Assembly: GCA_017617395.1 (NCBI GenBank)
Contig: JAFZWG010000045.1
Coordinates: 1-40,413, forward strand
Direction of reading: 5' to 3'
From: Lachnospiraceae bacterium
GTDB taxonomy: Bacteria > Bacillota > Clostridia > Lachnospirales > Lachnospiraceae
DNA length: 40,413 nt
Shown here: piece after piece, positions 6,560-17,000 of the stretch
Numbering within the stretch: position 1 is the stretch's first letter
Layout: every line of letters starts with the position of its first letter
Translations under genes and position numbers: made by a program
The notes under the pieces: generated by a model
Told to the model about the DNA's origin: nothing
Seen by the model: only the letters and a program-made list of their open reading frames with translations
Database searches by the model: none

Positions 6560-7735
6560 TTACAGCTTTGGTTTTTTCGGCATCGCCAGTCTTGCGTGGC
6601 AGTTGGCGCAAATTGTCACCTTTGGAAGGTTCGAATACCCGCAATGCGGGCATTTGCGTTTCACGGTACCGCCGCATCTGGCGCAGATTGCGACCGAAGG
6701 ATCATTCGCGTAGCCGCAGGTGCATTCCTTCTGCTGCATGACAGCCGCGGCCTTACGACGCAGCACATCGTCCCGGGCCTGCTGGGACTCGGATCCGAGA
6801 GGGGCACCGCAGCCGACGCAAACCGCTGTTCCGGCCCGGTTAATGAGCCAACAGGAACGGCATTTGCGAGCTCCCGGCGGCAGGATTTTACTACCGCGAA
6901 GCTTTGAATCCTCGATCTTGCGCTGCTCTTCCTCCTTGGCGATCCGCTCTTCCGCGAGATCCAGAAGTTTTGACCTGCCGTAGTAGGACAGCCGCGGCAT
7001 CGGAGCATCCTTCTGCGGGGCGTGGTATTCGTCCCCGGCCTGTCTTCCCACACGGGGATTGTATCCGCAGGACGGGCAGGTGATCGATGACCACTCCTGT
7101 TCCTGTCCGCAATAAACACAGTAGATGACGGACTCCCGGAGCGTCTTGAAGATGTCGTAATCGGCATCGTCGACTCTGCGGGTCTTCCTCGAAACCGGAA
7201 GCTTCTTGCCGCAGAATTCGCAGTGCGTGGCGTTCCGGTCGTTATCCTTGCTGCAGGAGCGGCAGCGAACCATGCCCTCCGGAACAGGATTTGCCACCGG
7301 CGTGACATTTTCCGGCACGACGTTCACTACCGGCGTCTCGAATGTCTCCGGTTCCTCGGTCAGCTCCTTGTTGGCCTGCTCCCAGAACTCGGGATCGTTC
7401 AGACCGAGGTTCCCGTAGAGGTCATCCTCGCCGGCTTCGCCGAAAAATTCATCCTCCGTCGGCATGCCCTCGATCGGCTTGTCCGAAAGCCCCGGCGCGC
7501 CGGCCCCGCTGTCCGAATACGGGACAAATCCGAGCGGCATTCCGCACATTCTGCACGCGGTGTCCGTCGCTTCATTATCGCTCCAGCAATAGGAGCAGCG
7601 GATCTTGCCCTTCGCAATCGGATCGAGCAGTCCCCTGACCTTCTTGCCGGGCTCCTCCCTCGGCAGAAAATTCCCGCACTGCTCGCAGACAACGGCATAA
7701 TTCGGATTGTCACGACCGCATACGAGACAAATCAT
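6560..7735 (-). CDS. Multi-zinc-ribbon protein (seven ribbons)
   Basis: 391 residues from the ATG at 7735, which follows a GGGGGGAAAG site. An in-frame start 45 codons earlier is rejected because it would include the promoter. Seven Cys-x2-Cys...Cys-x2-Cys-Gly units are spread along the chain: the first uses Cys3, Cys6, Cys17 and Cys20, the sixth is a shorter CTCG variant, and the last is CPHCGYSNLPKVTICANCHA. The linkers are acidic or proline-rich and probably flexible. No signal peptide, membrane segment or enzyme domain is visible. Zinc-ribbon arrays of this kind usually bind nucleic acid or protein partners, or serve as sensor stalks; the function here is unknown. It is monocistronic, with its own promoter. 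Confidence 0.85.
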   Translation of the reverse strand: MICLVCGRDNPNYAVVCEQCGNFLPREEPGKKVRGLLDPIAKGKIRCSYCWSDNEATDTACRMCGMPLGFVPYSDSGAGAPGLSDKPIEGMPTEDEFFGEAGEDDLYGNLGLNDPEFWEQANKELTEEPETFETPVVNVVPENVTPVANPVPEGMVRCRSCSKDNDRNATHCEFCGKKLPVSRKTRRVDDADYDIFKTLRESVIYCVYCGQEQEWSSITCPSCGYNPRVGRQAGDEYHAPQKDAPMPRLSYYGRSKLLDLAEERIAKEEEQRKIEDSKLRGSKILPPGARKCRSCWLINRAGTAVCVGCGAPLGSESQQARDDVLRRKAAAVMQQKECTCGYANDPSVAICARCGGTVKRKCPHCGYSNLPKVTICANCHARLAMPKKPKL

Positions 7736-7780
7736 ACGCTTTCCCCCCGATGAAAGATTTCGGTTCCCCCGATGGAAACA

Positions 7781-7809
7781 ATTGTACCACAGCGCCCCGC
7801 GTGTGTCAA
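7781..7809 (-). promoter_or_regulatory. Promoter of the zinc-ribbon gene
   Basis: TTGACA (7804-7809), 17-bp spacer, TACAAT (7781-7786), about 45 bp upstream of the start codon. Confidence 0.85.
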
Positions 7810-7833
7810 TATGATTTACGCCGCCGTGCATGT

Positions 7834-7865
7834 AAAAAGCCTCCCCCGCAGCATCGCGGGAGAGG
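7834..7865 (-). terminator. Terminator of the esterase-GH43 gene
   Basis: 11-bp GC-rich stem with one mismatch (7839-7849 with 7855-7865), loop of 5, followed on the minus strand by TTTTT, 25 bp after the stop codon. Confidence 0.88.
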
Positions 7866-7890
7866 CTCATTTTCCGAAAGATCAGTAGTA

Positions 7891-10806
7891 TCAGTGGATG
7901 AAGCGAACCGACAACAGATGTCCGTTTCCGCCACCCACCTTCGTGAGATACAGCGCCGAAACGCCGTCCGGAATCGGGCAGGCTGCACGGTACTTCTCCC
8001 AGACGTCGGAGGAGTCCACCTTGACGGTGCCGATGACCGGACCGCCGAGCTCGGTGCGAACCTCGAAGCTGTCGTGGATGTACCCGCGAACCGTCAGTTC
8101 GATCTCCTTCACGCCCTTGAAATTGATGTATTTGAAGCCGATCGTCGTGCCCTCGTGAATGTTGGCAACATACGAAGGGTTCTCGTCGCCGTCACGGCCG
8201 TCCTGCGTGATGCGCGGCTGGTTGCCGATTCCGACAAGCCAGTGCATCGGCTGCGTGATCTCGTTGTCAAAGAGGTTGCAGGCGATGTGCGCCGGAATCT
8301 CCTCGGTGTCACGCAGCGGACCGCCGTTTAGGCCGCACGACGTGATCTCGACCTGCTTGATCGAGCCGTCCGCCGCAAACTTCACTTCCTCCGCGCAGCC
8401 CTGGCGCGAATACCAGGTCGCGTTGGTCTGGCGATGGTAGAAGATGTAGCGCTTGCCGGCAATCTCGATCAGGCTGCCGTGGTTGTTTGCACCGTACGCC
8501 GCAGGCGTCTCCGCATCCTTGTACGAATCGATGTGGAAGTCGCTGTTGGAGACGATCACACCGCCGTACGTAAACGGCCCCTCAGGGCTGTCCGAGGTCG
8601 CGTAGCACAGCTCGTGCATCACCTCGGAAGAGTAGATGAAGTAGTATCGGCCGTCGAATTTGCGAATCGAGGAAGCCTCGAAAAATGCATGTCCCTCAAA
8701 GCCCGTTCCCTCGCTGTAGCAGGAGCCCGGAACGACGATGCGCGGATCCTTCACGATCGTGAGCATGTCCGGTCCGAGAACCGTCAGCTGCGAGCCGTGG
8801 CGGCTCTTGTCGCCTCTGCCGCAGAAGCCCGTGAAGAGGTACGTCGTGTCACCCTCGGTCAGCACGCCCGGATCGAACTGCGGCTCGTCGCCCTCGCGCT
8901 CGCCTAGTCTCGTGCCGTCCGCATAGTGGACATAGCCGTAAAATTCATATTTGCCGGCCGGCGTGTCGCATACCGCGACAGAGACGATGCCGACCTTGTC
9001 AAGCACGTAGTACAGATAGTACCGCCCGTCGGGACCCACGGTCACATCGGGCGCGTACAGAACCATGTTGCCGCGCGAGTTGACCGGATCCTGCGTCTTC
9101 TTGTACGTGACGCCCTCGTATCTCCAGTCGCCGAGGTTGTTGATCGGCGCGGACCAGCACACATAGTCGCCCTGGCAGAACACATAGCCGTTGAACTGGT
9201 CGTGCGAACCGTACACATAGACGCGGTCGCCGAACACGTACGGCTCGCCGTCCGGGATGTACTCCCAGTTCGGCAGGTACGGGTTGTACGCCTGCTTGCG
9301 CTCCGGAATCGTCTGGTCGGTGAGAACACCGATCATGAAGTCGTTGAACGGCGTGTTCTCATAGCTCGGCACGCAGCCTTCCGAGAGGAAGTTCATGCCG
9401 TAGTGCGAGCCCGTTCCGTACGGCTTCCACGCCGGCATGTCCGTGCCGTCGGCATCCTTGCCGTTCGGGTCGCCGGTCTTCACGAAGTTCGTTAAGTAGT
9501 TGCACATCTGGCGTGCCAGGTCGTAATGGTATCCCTTGAACGGTCTCCAGCAGGCTGCCAGCGTCTCAAAGAAGAACCACAGGTCAACCGAGTGGAACGT
9601 GCCGGGGTTGTCCCAGCCCGGGATGTCCGGATTGAAGTTGTAGTAGTAGCTCGGCGCCTCATTGTGGGCAAATGCAGCCTTCACGGCGCACTCCAGCCCG
9701 TCGGTCGACGCCCACATCTTTCCGTTGCGCGTCTTCGCCTCGTCGAAGGTCATGAATTTGTCGAACTTGTCGCCGAGCGCGTCCTTCGCCTTCTTGATGA
9801 AGTCCTCCTCATCGTCCGCGAAGATGCACGCCTTGAACTCGTCGCCGGTGTTGCCGGCGATCATCGGAACGTTCGCGTGCTCGCCCTTGAGGAAGAGAAT
9901 GTACGGATCCTCGACCATGAATTTGTGGTCGATGGTCGGCGCAAAGCGCGGGTGCGTCTGCGCGAACTCGCCGTACTTATCGCGGATGTACGCAGCATCC
10001 AGAGCTCTCGCCTCCTCGAGCGTCTTCACGCCGAGGAATTCGAAAAATGCTTCGCCGTTGGGCTCATTTGCCTCAATCGGTCTCGGGGTGATGAAGCCGT
10101 CGAGCATGTAAGGGCTGCGGATCATGCCGCTGTGCACGATCGCCTTCTGGAACAGGCCGATGCTCTGCGGGCTCGTCAGCTGGTTCATGACGCTGCCGCC
10201 GCCGGCCGACTGGCCGCCGATCGTGATGTTCTGCGGATCGCCGCCGAACGCCGCGATGTTGCGGATAACCCACTTGATTCCCGCCTGCTGGTCGAGGTTA
10301 CCGAAGTTGGTCGGCGCCTCGGGCGACTCCTTCGTAATCTCCGGATGCGAGATAAAACCGAACGCGCCGAGGCGGTAGTTCACACTGACGAACACCACGC
10401 CGCGCTTGGCGATATTTTCCCCGTTAAATTCCATCTCCGGCGGATAACCCCACTGAAAACCGCCGCCGAAGAACCATACGTACACCGGAAGCTTCTCGGT
10501 GTCGTCCTTCGCGTTCGTCCACACGTTTAAGTACAGACAATCCTCATCCATCGGAATCTCCGGATCCACATGCCACTCGCGGCAGTAGATGTCCGTTCCG
10601 AGACCCGGAATATCCTGCATCGAGATCGGTCCGAACGAATAGCAATCCCGAATTCCTTCCCAATTTGCCGCGGGCTGCGGCGCACGCCAACGATTCTTCC
10701 CGACCGGCGGAGCCGCGAACGGGATGCCCTTGAACACACTCACGCGCGTATTGTTGCCGGGCAGGCCACGCACAAGACCATTTTCCGTCTTTACTACTTT
10801 AAGCAT
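7891..10806 (-). CDS. Bifunctional carboxylesterase (type B) - GH43 glycoside hydrolase fusion
   Basis: 971 residues without a signal peptide, hence cytoplasmic. Residues 1 to about 500 are a type-B carboxylesterase: oxyanion loop FGGGFQWG, nucleophile Ser200 in GGQSAGGGS, acid Glu323 in NTGDEF, base His405 in FHSVDLW. Residues from about 508 to 810 are a five-bladed GH43 domain with candidate catalytic Asp519 (IPDGEP), Asp587 (YAPDV) and Glu710 (FFEASS). The last 160 residues look like a beta-sandwich carbohydrate-binding module. A likely job is to strip acyl groups and arabinose or xylose side chains from imported xylo-oligosaccharides, complementing the GH10 enzyme at 30468-31691; substrates are inferred. 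AGGAGGT lies 11 nt before the ATG. Confidence 0.88.
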   Translation of the reverse strand: MLKVVKTENGLVRGLPGNNTRVSVFKGIPFAAPPVGKNRWRAPQPAANWEGIRDCYSFGPISMQDIPGLGTDIYCREWHVDPEIPMDEDCLYLNVWTNAKDDTEKLPVYVWFFGGGFQWGYPPEMEFNGENIAKRGVVFVSVNYRLGAFGFISHPEITKESPEAPTNFGNLDQQAGIKWVIRNIAAFGGDPQNITIGGQSAGGGSVMNQLTSPQSIGLFQKAIVHSGMIRSPYMLDGFITPRPIEANEPNGEAFFEFLGVKTLEEARALDAAYIRDKYGEFAQTHPRFAPTIDHKFMVEDPYILFLKGEHANVPMIAGNTGDEFKACIFADDEEDFIKKAKDALGDKFDKFMTFDEAKTRNGKMWASTDGLECAVKAAFAHNEAPSYYYNFNPDIPGWDNPGTFHSVDLWFFFETLAACWRPFKGYHYDLARQMCNYLTNFVKTGDPNGKDADGTDMPAWKPYGTGSHYGMNFLSEGCVPSYENTPFNDFMIGVLTDQTIPERKQAYNPYLPNWEYIPDGEPYVFGDRVYVYGSHDQFNGYVFCQGDYVCWSAPINNLGDWRYEGVTYKKTQDPVNSRGNMVLYAPDVTVGPDGRYYLYYVLDKVGIVSVAVCDTPAGKYEFYGYVHYADGTRLGEREGDEPQFDPGVLTEGDTTYLFTGFCGRGDKSRHGSQLTVLGPDMLTIVKDPRIVVPGSCYSEGTGFEGHAFFEASSIRKFDGRYYFIYSSEVMHELCYATSDSPEGPFTYGGVIVSNSDFHIDSYKDAETPAAYGANNHGSLIEIAGKRYIFYHRQTNATWYSRQGCAEEVKFAADGSIKQVEITSCGLNGGPLRDTEEIPAHIACNLFDNEITQPMHWLVGIGNQPRITQDGRDGDENPSYVANIHEGTTIGFKYINFKGVKEIELTVRGYIHDSFEVRTELGGPVIGTVKVDSSDVWEKYRAACPIPDGVSALYLTKVGGGNGHLLSVRFIH

Positions 10807-10830
10807 ATTCTAGAATACCTCCTAAACAGC

Positions 10831-10866
10831 GGGCCGGAGTCCCCCGTTTGGGAGAGACTCCGGCCC
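10831..10866 (-). other. Stable 5'-UTR hairpin of the esterase-GH43 mRNA
   Basis: Perfect 11-bp arms GGGCCGGAGTC/GACTCCGGCCC lie close to the predicted transcript start and 18 bp before the ribosome-binding site. No T-run follows on the minus strand, so mRNA protection or a protein-binding site is likelier than termination. Confidence 0.6.
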
Positions 10867-10880
10867 GAAGATATACAATT

Positions 10881-10909
10881 ATTATAGCGTCAAGCGGCAA
10901 AACTTTCAA
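10881..10909 (-). promoter_or_regulatory. Promoter of the esterase-GH43 gene
   Basis: TTGAAA (10904-10909), 17-bp spacer, TATAAT (10881-10886). Upstream, 10938-10949 is a perfect 12-bp palindrome TTTGATATCAAA with a second half-site GTATCAAAA at 10954-10962, a possible operator for a local sugar regulator. Confidence 0.75.
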
Positions 10910-11005
10910 CCGAGGGGCGATGTATTATGCCATACACTTTGATATCAAATTAGGTATCAAAATTGCTTTTTAACGCTTTCCGACATGTCAGCTGGCGACA
11001 TGCGG

Positions 11006-14000
11006 TCAGGCTTCCTCTTCCTCCTTGCGGCGAAGACCCATCGCAATGATGAGAATCATCAGACCGCCGAGGACGAACATCCAGATGTAAGGCGTGCTGG
11101 ATGCGTTGTAGCTTGTAGGAGCGACACACGTATCCTCCGTGTTCGTGAACGTCACGGTACCGTCAGTCAGTACGGTTTCGATCTCAAACGCACCGTTCGT
11201 CTCGTCACCGTCGTTATCGGTATATTCCTCGGAGATCGTCTTGACCGAGTAGCCGTCCTGAACCGCTTCCTCGATCACAAGCTTCGCACCGCACGGGATC
11301 GTCAGGATCTGACTTGCAGCACCGTTATCGGCTACCGTGATCGTAAAGGTCATAACGCCTTCTGCAAAGTCATTTTCCGAATATGCGGTCATGACATTGG
11401 TATCGTTCTTGACCGTAGCCGTGAACTCGAACGTGCCGCCCTTGCCGACCACCGTCTTCGTCACCGTCACTTCCACCATCTTTCTGGTGTTGGTGAACAC
11501 AACGTACTGATCATCTTCAAGCGCTGTAAACGTAACGTTCAAACCGCTCTGCTCCGAACCGAGGTTGTTCGCATCGGAGCCGATCTGGTACACCGTTTCA
11601 TACCACTCGTCAAGCGTCTCCTCGATCGCCAGCGTCGAGTTCTTCGGAACGTAAAGATCAGTGGTTTGATTGCTTGCCAGCGTAAAGGTAAGCTTGCCCT
11701 CCGCATCGGTACCTTCCGTTCCGTGTACGTTCGATGTCGTAATCGGATTGCCTTCGCCGTCCGTAAGCAGCACTGTGAACAGGAAACTGTTGGAGTTGTA
11801 GTCGTTCACAACCGTCTTCTTCACGATCACACGAACCAATCTCGGGTTGATAACTGTGATGGTGTAATACCCGTTTTCATCCGGAGTATCACTTACTCTT
11901 ACATTTTCCGTCCCTGCAGGAACGCTCACGCCGTCGTCGCCGATGGTGACGTTCACAGGGTTCTGCAGCTTGGTGTAGCGAACGCCTGCATGATCCGGCA
12001 TCGAAGTTTCCGTCAGTGTGTAGGTTCCGACGAACACCTCGTCGTCCTCAAATACAAGTCCGGTTCCCGCTGCAGAGAACTTCGTTCCGGCAAATACACC
12101 CGGGAACGTGAAGTTCGCGCTATCCAGCGGCGTACCCTCGTCGTCTACAACGACAAGGCGAACCTTCTGCGTCTTCATGGTGTTGACAAAGGATACTTCC
12201 GTGTCATCTTCCAGAACAAACTCGAAGATGTTGCCGTCGGTCGTATTCTCATCCGCCACGCTCGATCCGTCGTCGGTCTTCGCTGCCGTCGCCGTCGCCT
12301 TGTAAAGCGTCTCGTCAACGGTTTCGGTGATGCGAAGCTTCGCACCTACCGGAATACCTTCGATCTTCCAGCCTTCGGAGCCGCTGACTACAATTCTGCT
12401 CGTCTCCTCAAGCTCAAATCCTTCATAATGTGTGCTGTCCGTTCCGTTGACGAACTCAACGCTGAACGGGAAATTCTCTGCATTCAGCGTCTCCGGAAGC
12501 AGCGTCTTGGTAATCGTCACATCCGCCGTCTTGCGGGAGTTTGTGAAGACTACGGTGCCGCCGACACCGACAGTTGCCCATTGAATTGCACTGTTATTCT
12601 CCGTTATTCCCGCAGGAATAATTGGAGAATTATTCGCCGCAAGACCAACAATCTCAGTCTGCGTCTCATATTGTTCATCCGTTGCTTCGGTAACGGTCAC
12701 ACTGGTAAGGTTAACGAGGTTATAACTACCATTCTGTCCGTTTTCCCAGCCAATATAAACAACATAAGGATTACTAGCATTACTGCTGATTCTAACCGGT
12801 GTTCCGTCGGCATCATATTTCCGAACCGCGACCCGCATCGCAGCTCGTGTGCCAGATCCTCCGTATCGATGATCCATGGTAATCACTAAGTATTGACCAT
12901 GAGAAAGATCAAACGAGCCACTTTCATCTATAGTTGTGGCTGATCCCCAACTATATCTGCGATATTGGCCTTGCACGCGAACCGTAAACGTAAACTCTCT
13001 GCTCTGGTCACCGGGAAGAATGACTTCCTTGTAAACCTTAACTACTCCTTCAACATCACTAGATCCCCAGACTGCATAGAGATTCTTTTCGTTCACCGGA
13101 TCGCCATGGCTATCCCGGAAGAAATCCGCCAGTACCAATGTCTGGTTCATCACATTGCCGTTGCTGACAGGATACGTTGCCGTTGTCGCATTCGGGTCCT
13201 CATCCCAGCCTTTGAACTCACGTCCGACTCGTACTCGTACTGCTCTTAATTGGTACGTCTCATCGTTAACATCAAAAGTTTCTTCCCACGTGGAGTCCAC
13301 CGGATCGTTATCATGAAGAATCAACGTTCTCGGGCTCTTCTTTGCGGACAAGGTAACCGTAACCGCACGGCCCTCGGCGTCTTCGTAGAACTGATCCGAA
13401 ATGGAATATGCGGTATTGTTCTTAATTCCCGTTACCGCTTCCGGATCTTCCTCACCGCTGCGGCCCGCATATGTGCTTGTAACTTCCATAACCCAGCCGG
13501 TGCCAAGCGTGTTGGTGCCGCTGAGAGTAAACGTCTTGCCTGCGCCGTAAGGAACAACAAGTCTGGTCGTGCCCGGCTCAAGCGTGATATTATTGGGATC
13601 CACCGGCTCGCGGGAGAACGACCCGTTGGCCTGGTTGACTACGTACAATGCACTGGCATCCTCGGACGTAATCTTCACCGTCAGCGTCTGCTCCGTGTTG
13701 TTGACAATATCCAGATATACCATCGGCTCCCAAACCGCATAAAGCACATGGCTTGTTCCCGGGCTGACCGCCACTACATCGTCGGCAGCAACATCGGGCG
13801 TAAAATCAGTATCCGGACTGTCAATATCAAAACCGATCAGGCGGAAACCTGCAGGATGACGGAAGAAATTCGTTCCCGCGGGATTCAAAGCGGTACCGTT
13901 CTGCTCACTCTCCGTAAGCGTCGTCGCGTATTTGTACAAATGTACAGCAGCGTTCGACTGCGTATCCCCGAACAGAATCTGGTACGGCTGCTCCACACCA

Positions 14001-17000
14001 TTAACAATCTTTCTGTCTTCCGCAATCACATAGTGAACAAGCGGGTAGTCCCAGCTCGGAAGATCACTGCTATCCGAGGTAACCAGATAACCCTGTCCCT
14101 CATGCATCGCGTCCTCGCTGGCGTCCAGCGTCAGACTTACAACATCCGGACGGCGGAATGCTTCTTCGCGCTTCTCGTAAACCGCCTGCATGTGGATGAT
14201 CATGTTCGCATCCGAATACTTCGCCTGCACCGTAAGCGCATGACCTGCGGTGTAATATACGCCGGGCTCGAGAGGTGTATAACGGGGCCGTCCGGCAACC
14301 GTCTCGACCTTTACGATCTGCCAGCCGCGGAACTGATACTCATCGGAATCAACACCGTTCACACGAATCGGTGTCGGCTCCTGCATCGCCTGCGTCGTAG
14401 CTCCGTCGGTGTATGCCTCCGAACCGTCCTCGGGATCAATCCAGGATTCAAGGCTACCGTTGACATAGTCACCGTTGCTTGCATAATACTCGGTCGTATA
14501 CTGCAGGCTGTAGCCGCCGTCCAGACGCCAATATGCTCTCAGAGTCGTATCATGGTCTGCAGGCTGCGTAAAGTCGAACGGCATCGCGGCACGGTTGCCT
14601 TCGTCATCGATCTCATACCATGCAAGGAACACGTATTTTTCGCCGGCAAGCAGCTTGCGATACTTCGCCGTCGAAACATACACACTCTCCCACTGCGCGC
14701 GAGGCAACGCCACCATCGTGTCGTTCTTGTCAGCATTACGCTTTGCCACCTGCGCTACATAATAGTTGTAAAATGCTTCCAGCGACTCATCCGTATCCAG
14801 GATGTAGACCGCGTTACGCGCATCTGCACCAAGCTTGCCGCCCTGCGTACCGCCCTCAAGTGCTGTGAACTGTGTGTACACATAGCGATATACTTCGTTC
14901 GGAGCCATCTGAGCAGCTTCCGCGTCACTGATCTCTACGTAAGGACGAACAACATTCGCATACTGCGCAATCGTCTGTGTCGCAATATTATCGAAGTACG
15001 TTGCCTTCGAACCGTCATATGCGTTCGTGCCTACATTTTCCAGGCCTGTTGCACCGAGATTGCTTGCCAATGCATCGCCGTAGTTGATGTGATCGATCAC
15101 ACCGCCGTTCGGGTCGACCTTGATTGTATACTCAACCAGGCCCCACTTCGCATAGACCATCTTATTGGCCGCAGGCATAGTTGCCGTATTGAAGTCAAAC
15201 TCCTTGGTACAGCTGGCATCCTCGTACCATCCCATGAAATAGTAGTCACTGCTGGGTGCCGCGGGCGCAATCATACCGGCATATTCGGCAAGCGGCGCTT
15301 CGTAATAGATGCCGTTAACTACTGTTGCCTCCGGCTCGTCTCCCGCGAAGGTATGCGGATAATTTGCAGAGAATGCAAGTTGGAACTGTCCTCTGACATA
15401 ACGAATATACAAGTTGTTGGTGCCAACGGAAACATTGCCTCCGGATTGCGTCTGCGCCCAGCTGCTGGTATCCCAGTTATTCGCCGCAGACGTCGCATTC
15501 GGTGCAATATAATAGTACCGGACGGTAAACCCATCATACTTTTCCGAGAAATACCAGGTACCGCCACCGCTCGTCAGAGTCTGGTTTGTCCAATCATTGA
15601 TCTCCGGCCAGCTTCCGTCAACGTTCTGCTTATAGTGATTATAGCTATAGCTTCCGGTCGTAGTTTCACCAGCGTAATAGTTTTCCGATTCCTTGAACGT
15701 ATCAATAAATGTTACTCGAGTTCCTGCAGTCGAAGTGCCGCTGTAACTATCATACCACGAGTTGCCCGTCGGCCAGGAGTATCCTGCCGTCTGCAGCATC
15801 TGTCCGTACAAGCCGGAAAATGCCTGTGTTATGCGCCAGTTCGTATTGCCCGAACTCACGACGTAACGAGGGCCGGAATACGGCAAATAGTCACCGGTCT
15901 GCGCAAGTCCCTTGCTGTATCGATTCCCGGTATACTCCGTCATCGTTCCGTTATTGTCATAGCAAAGGGTTTCCTGATACAGGTACACGTTGCGGGTCGC
16001 ATTATTCAAACTAAACGTATTATTGTTGTATTGAAGATAATAGTTCCCGTTCGACAATCTGTTGTATACGCCGTTCCAGGACCAATCCAGATTTGATTCG
16101 GTATTGGAAATCTGCAGCGCATTGTTCGAGCTTCTTCTGCGGAGATAGTAGTTTCCGTTTCTGAATCTGTAACCGTTTGAAACCGCCCAAACGGATGTAT
16201 CAGCAACATCGGAGGCCTCGATATAATTCGGCGCTCCCGAACGAATCGTAACCGCATCCGGGCTTACGGTAGTATTACTGCGACCGAGAGCGTAGGCGTT
16301 TCCGATACTGTCGGACGAAACAATCAAATAGTTCTTTCCCGCCGTCAAGGTCGATGTGTAAACAAAGTTCTGGATAAGTTCCACATATTCGCCGTTAACC
16401 AGACCGTATTTGCCGGCGGCATCCTGAATGTAGCTTTCCGCATAGACAGGAATAAACCATTCGCCGTTCTCGTAATGAAGCGCTACCCACTCACCGTTAA
16501 CAAACGCATATTGCGTTCCGTTGTTGTTGGTTGCAACAGCATAGCCGTTAGTAGTCCTCTCAAAGAACTGAAGCGTGATTAAATCGCGGTCATAGTACAC
16601 ATTTAATACAGTACTGCCCTGCGGATCGATTTCCGTGTCCGCATCGTAACGACCGAGATGGAAACCGGTGAAGGCACCGTTCGGATTGGTCGAAGCATAG
16701 TTGCGGTCCGCCTGCGTGGTTCCGACGGTATAGTTACCGTTTCCGGAATACATAAAGTCACGCTCAAAATGAGTGTAGTAATCGTATGTCTTTTCCGAAT
16801 CGGAAGCGTTCGGATTGTCCGTAACCCTCTGCTTCCAGATAACAACCTTGTAGGTTACATCCTCAACGTCCTCAACCCACTTTGCGTAAAGGTTCAGGCT
16901 GTCGAGAGGCGTGTAGACGTACAGATTACCGTCAACCGTGATCTTGAAAGCAAGACCGGTCTGGGGCTGCTCGCTTGCGTCCAGGTATTCGCGGTCTTCG

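Noticed and set aside
7736-7870. Longer start for the zinc-ribbon gene
   Set aside because: The extra 45 codons would include the promoter at 7781-7809 and have no ribosome-binding site.
13250-16096. Plus-strand ORF of 948 codons inside the adhesin gene
   Set aside because: It is fully antisense to an intact gene with signal peptide and domains; its product is rich in Arg, Val, Ile and Cys with no recognisable domain, as expected for an antisense frame of this codon usage.
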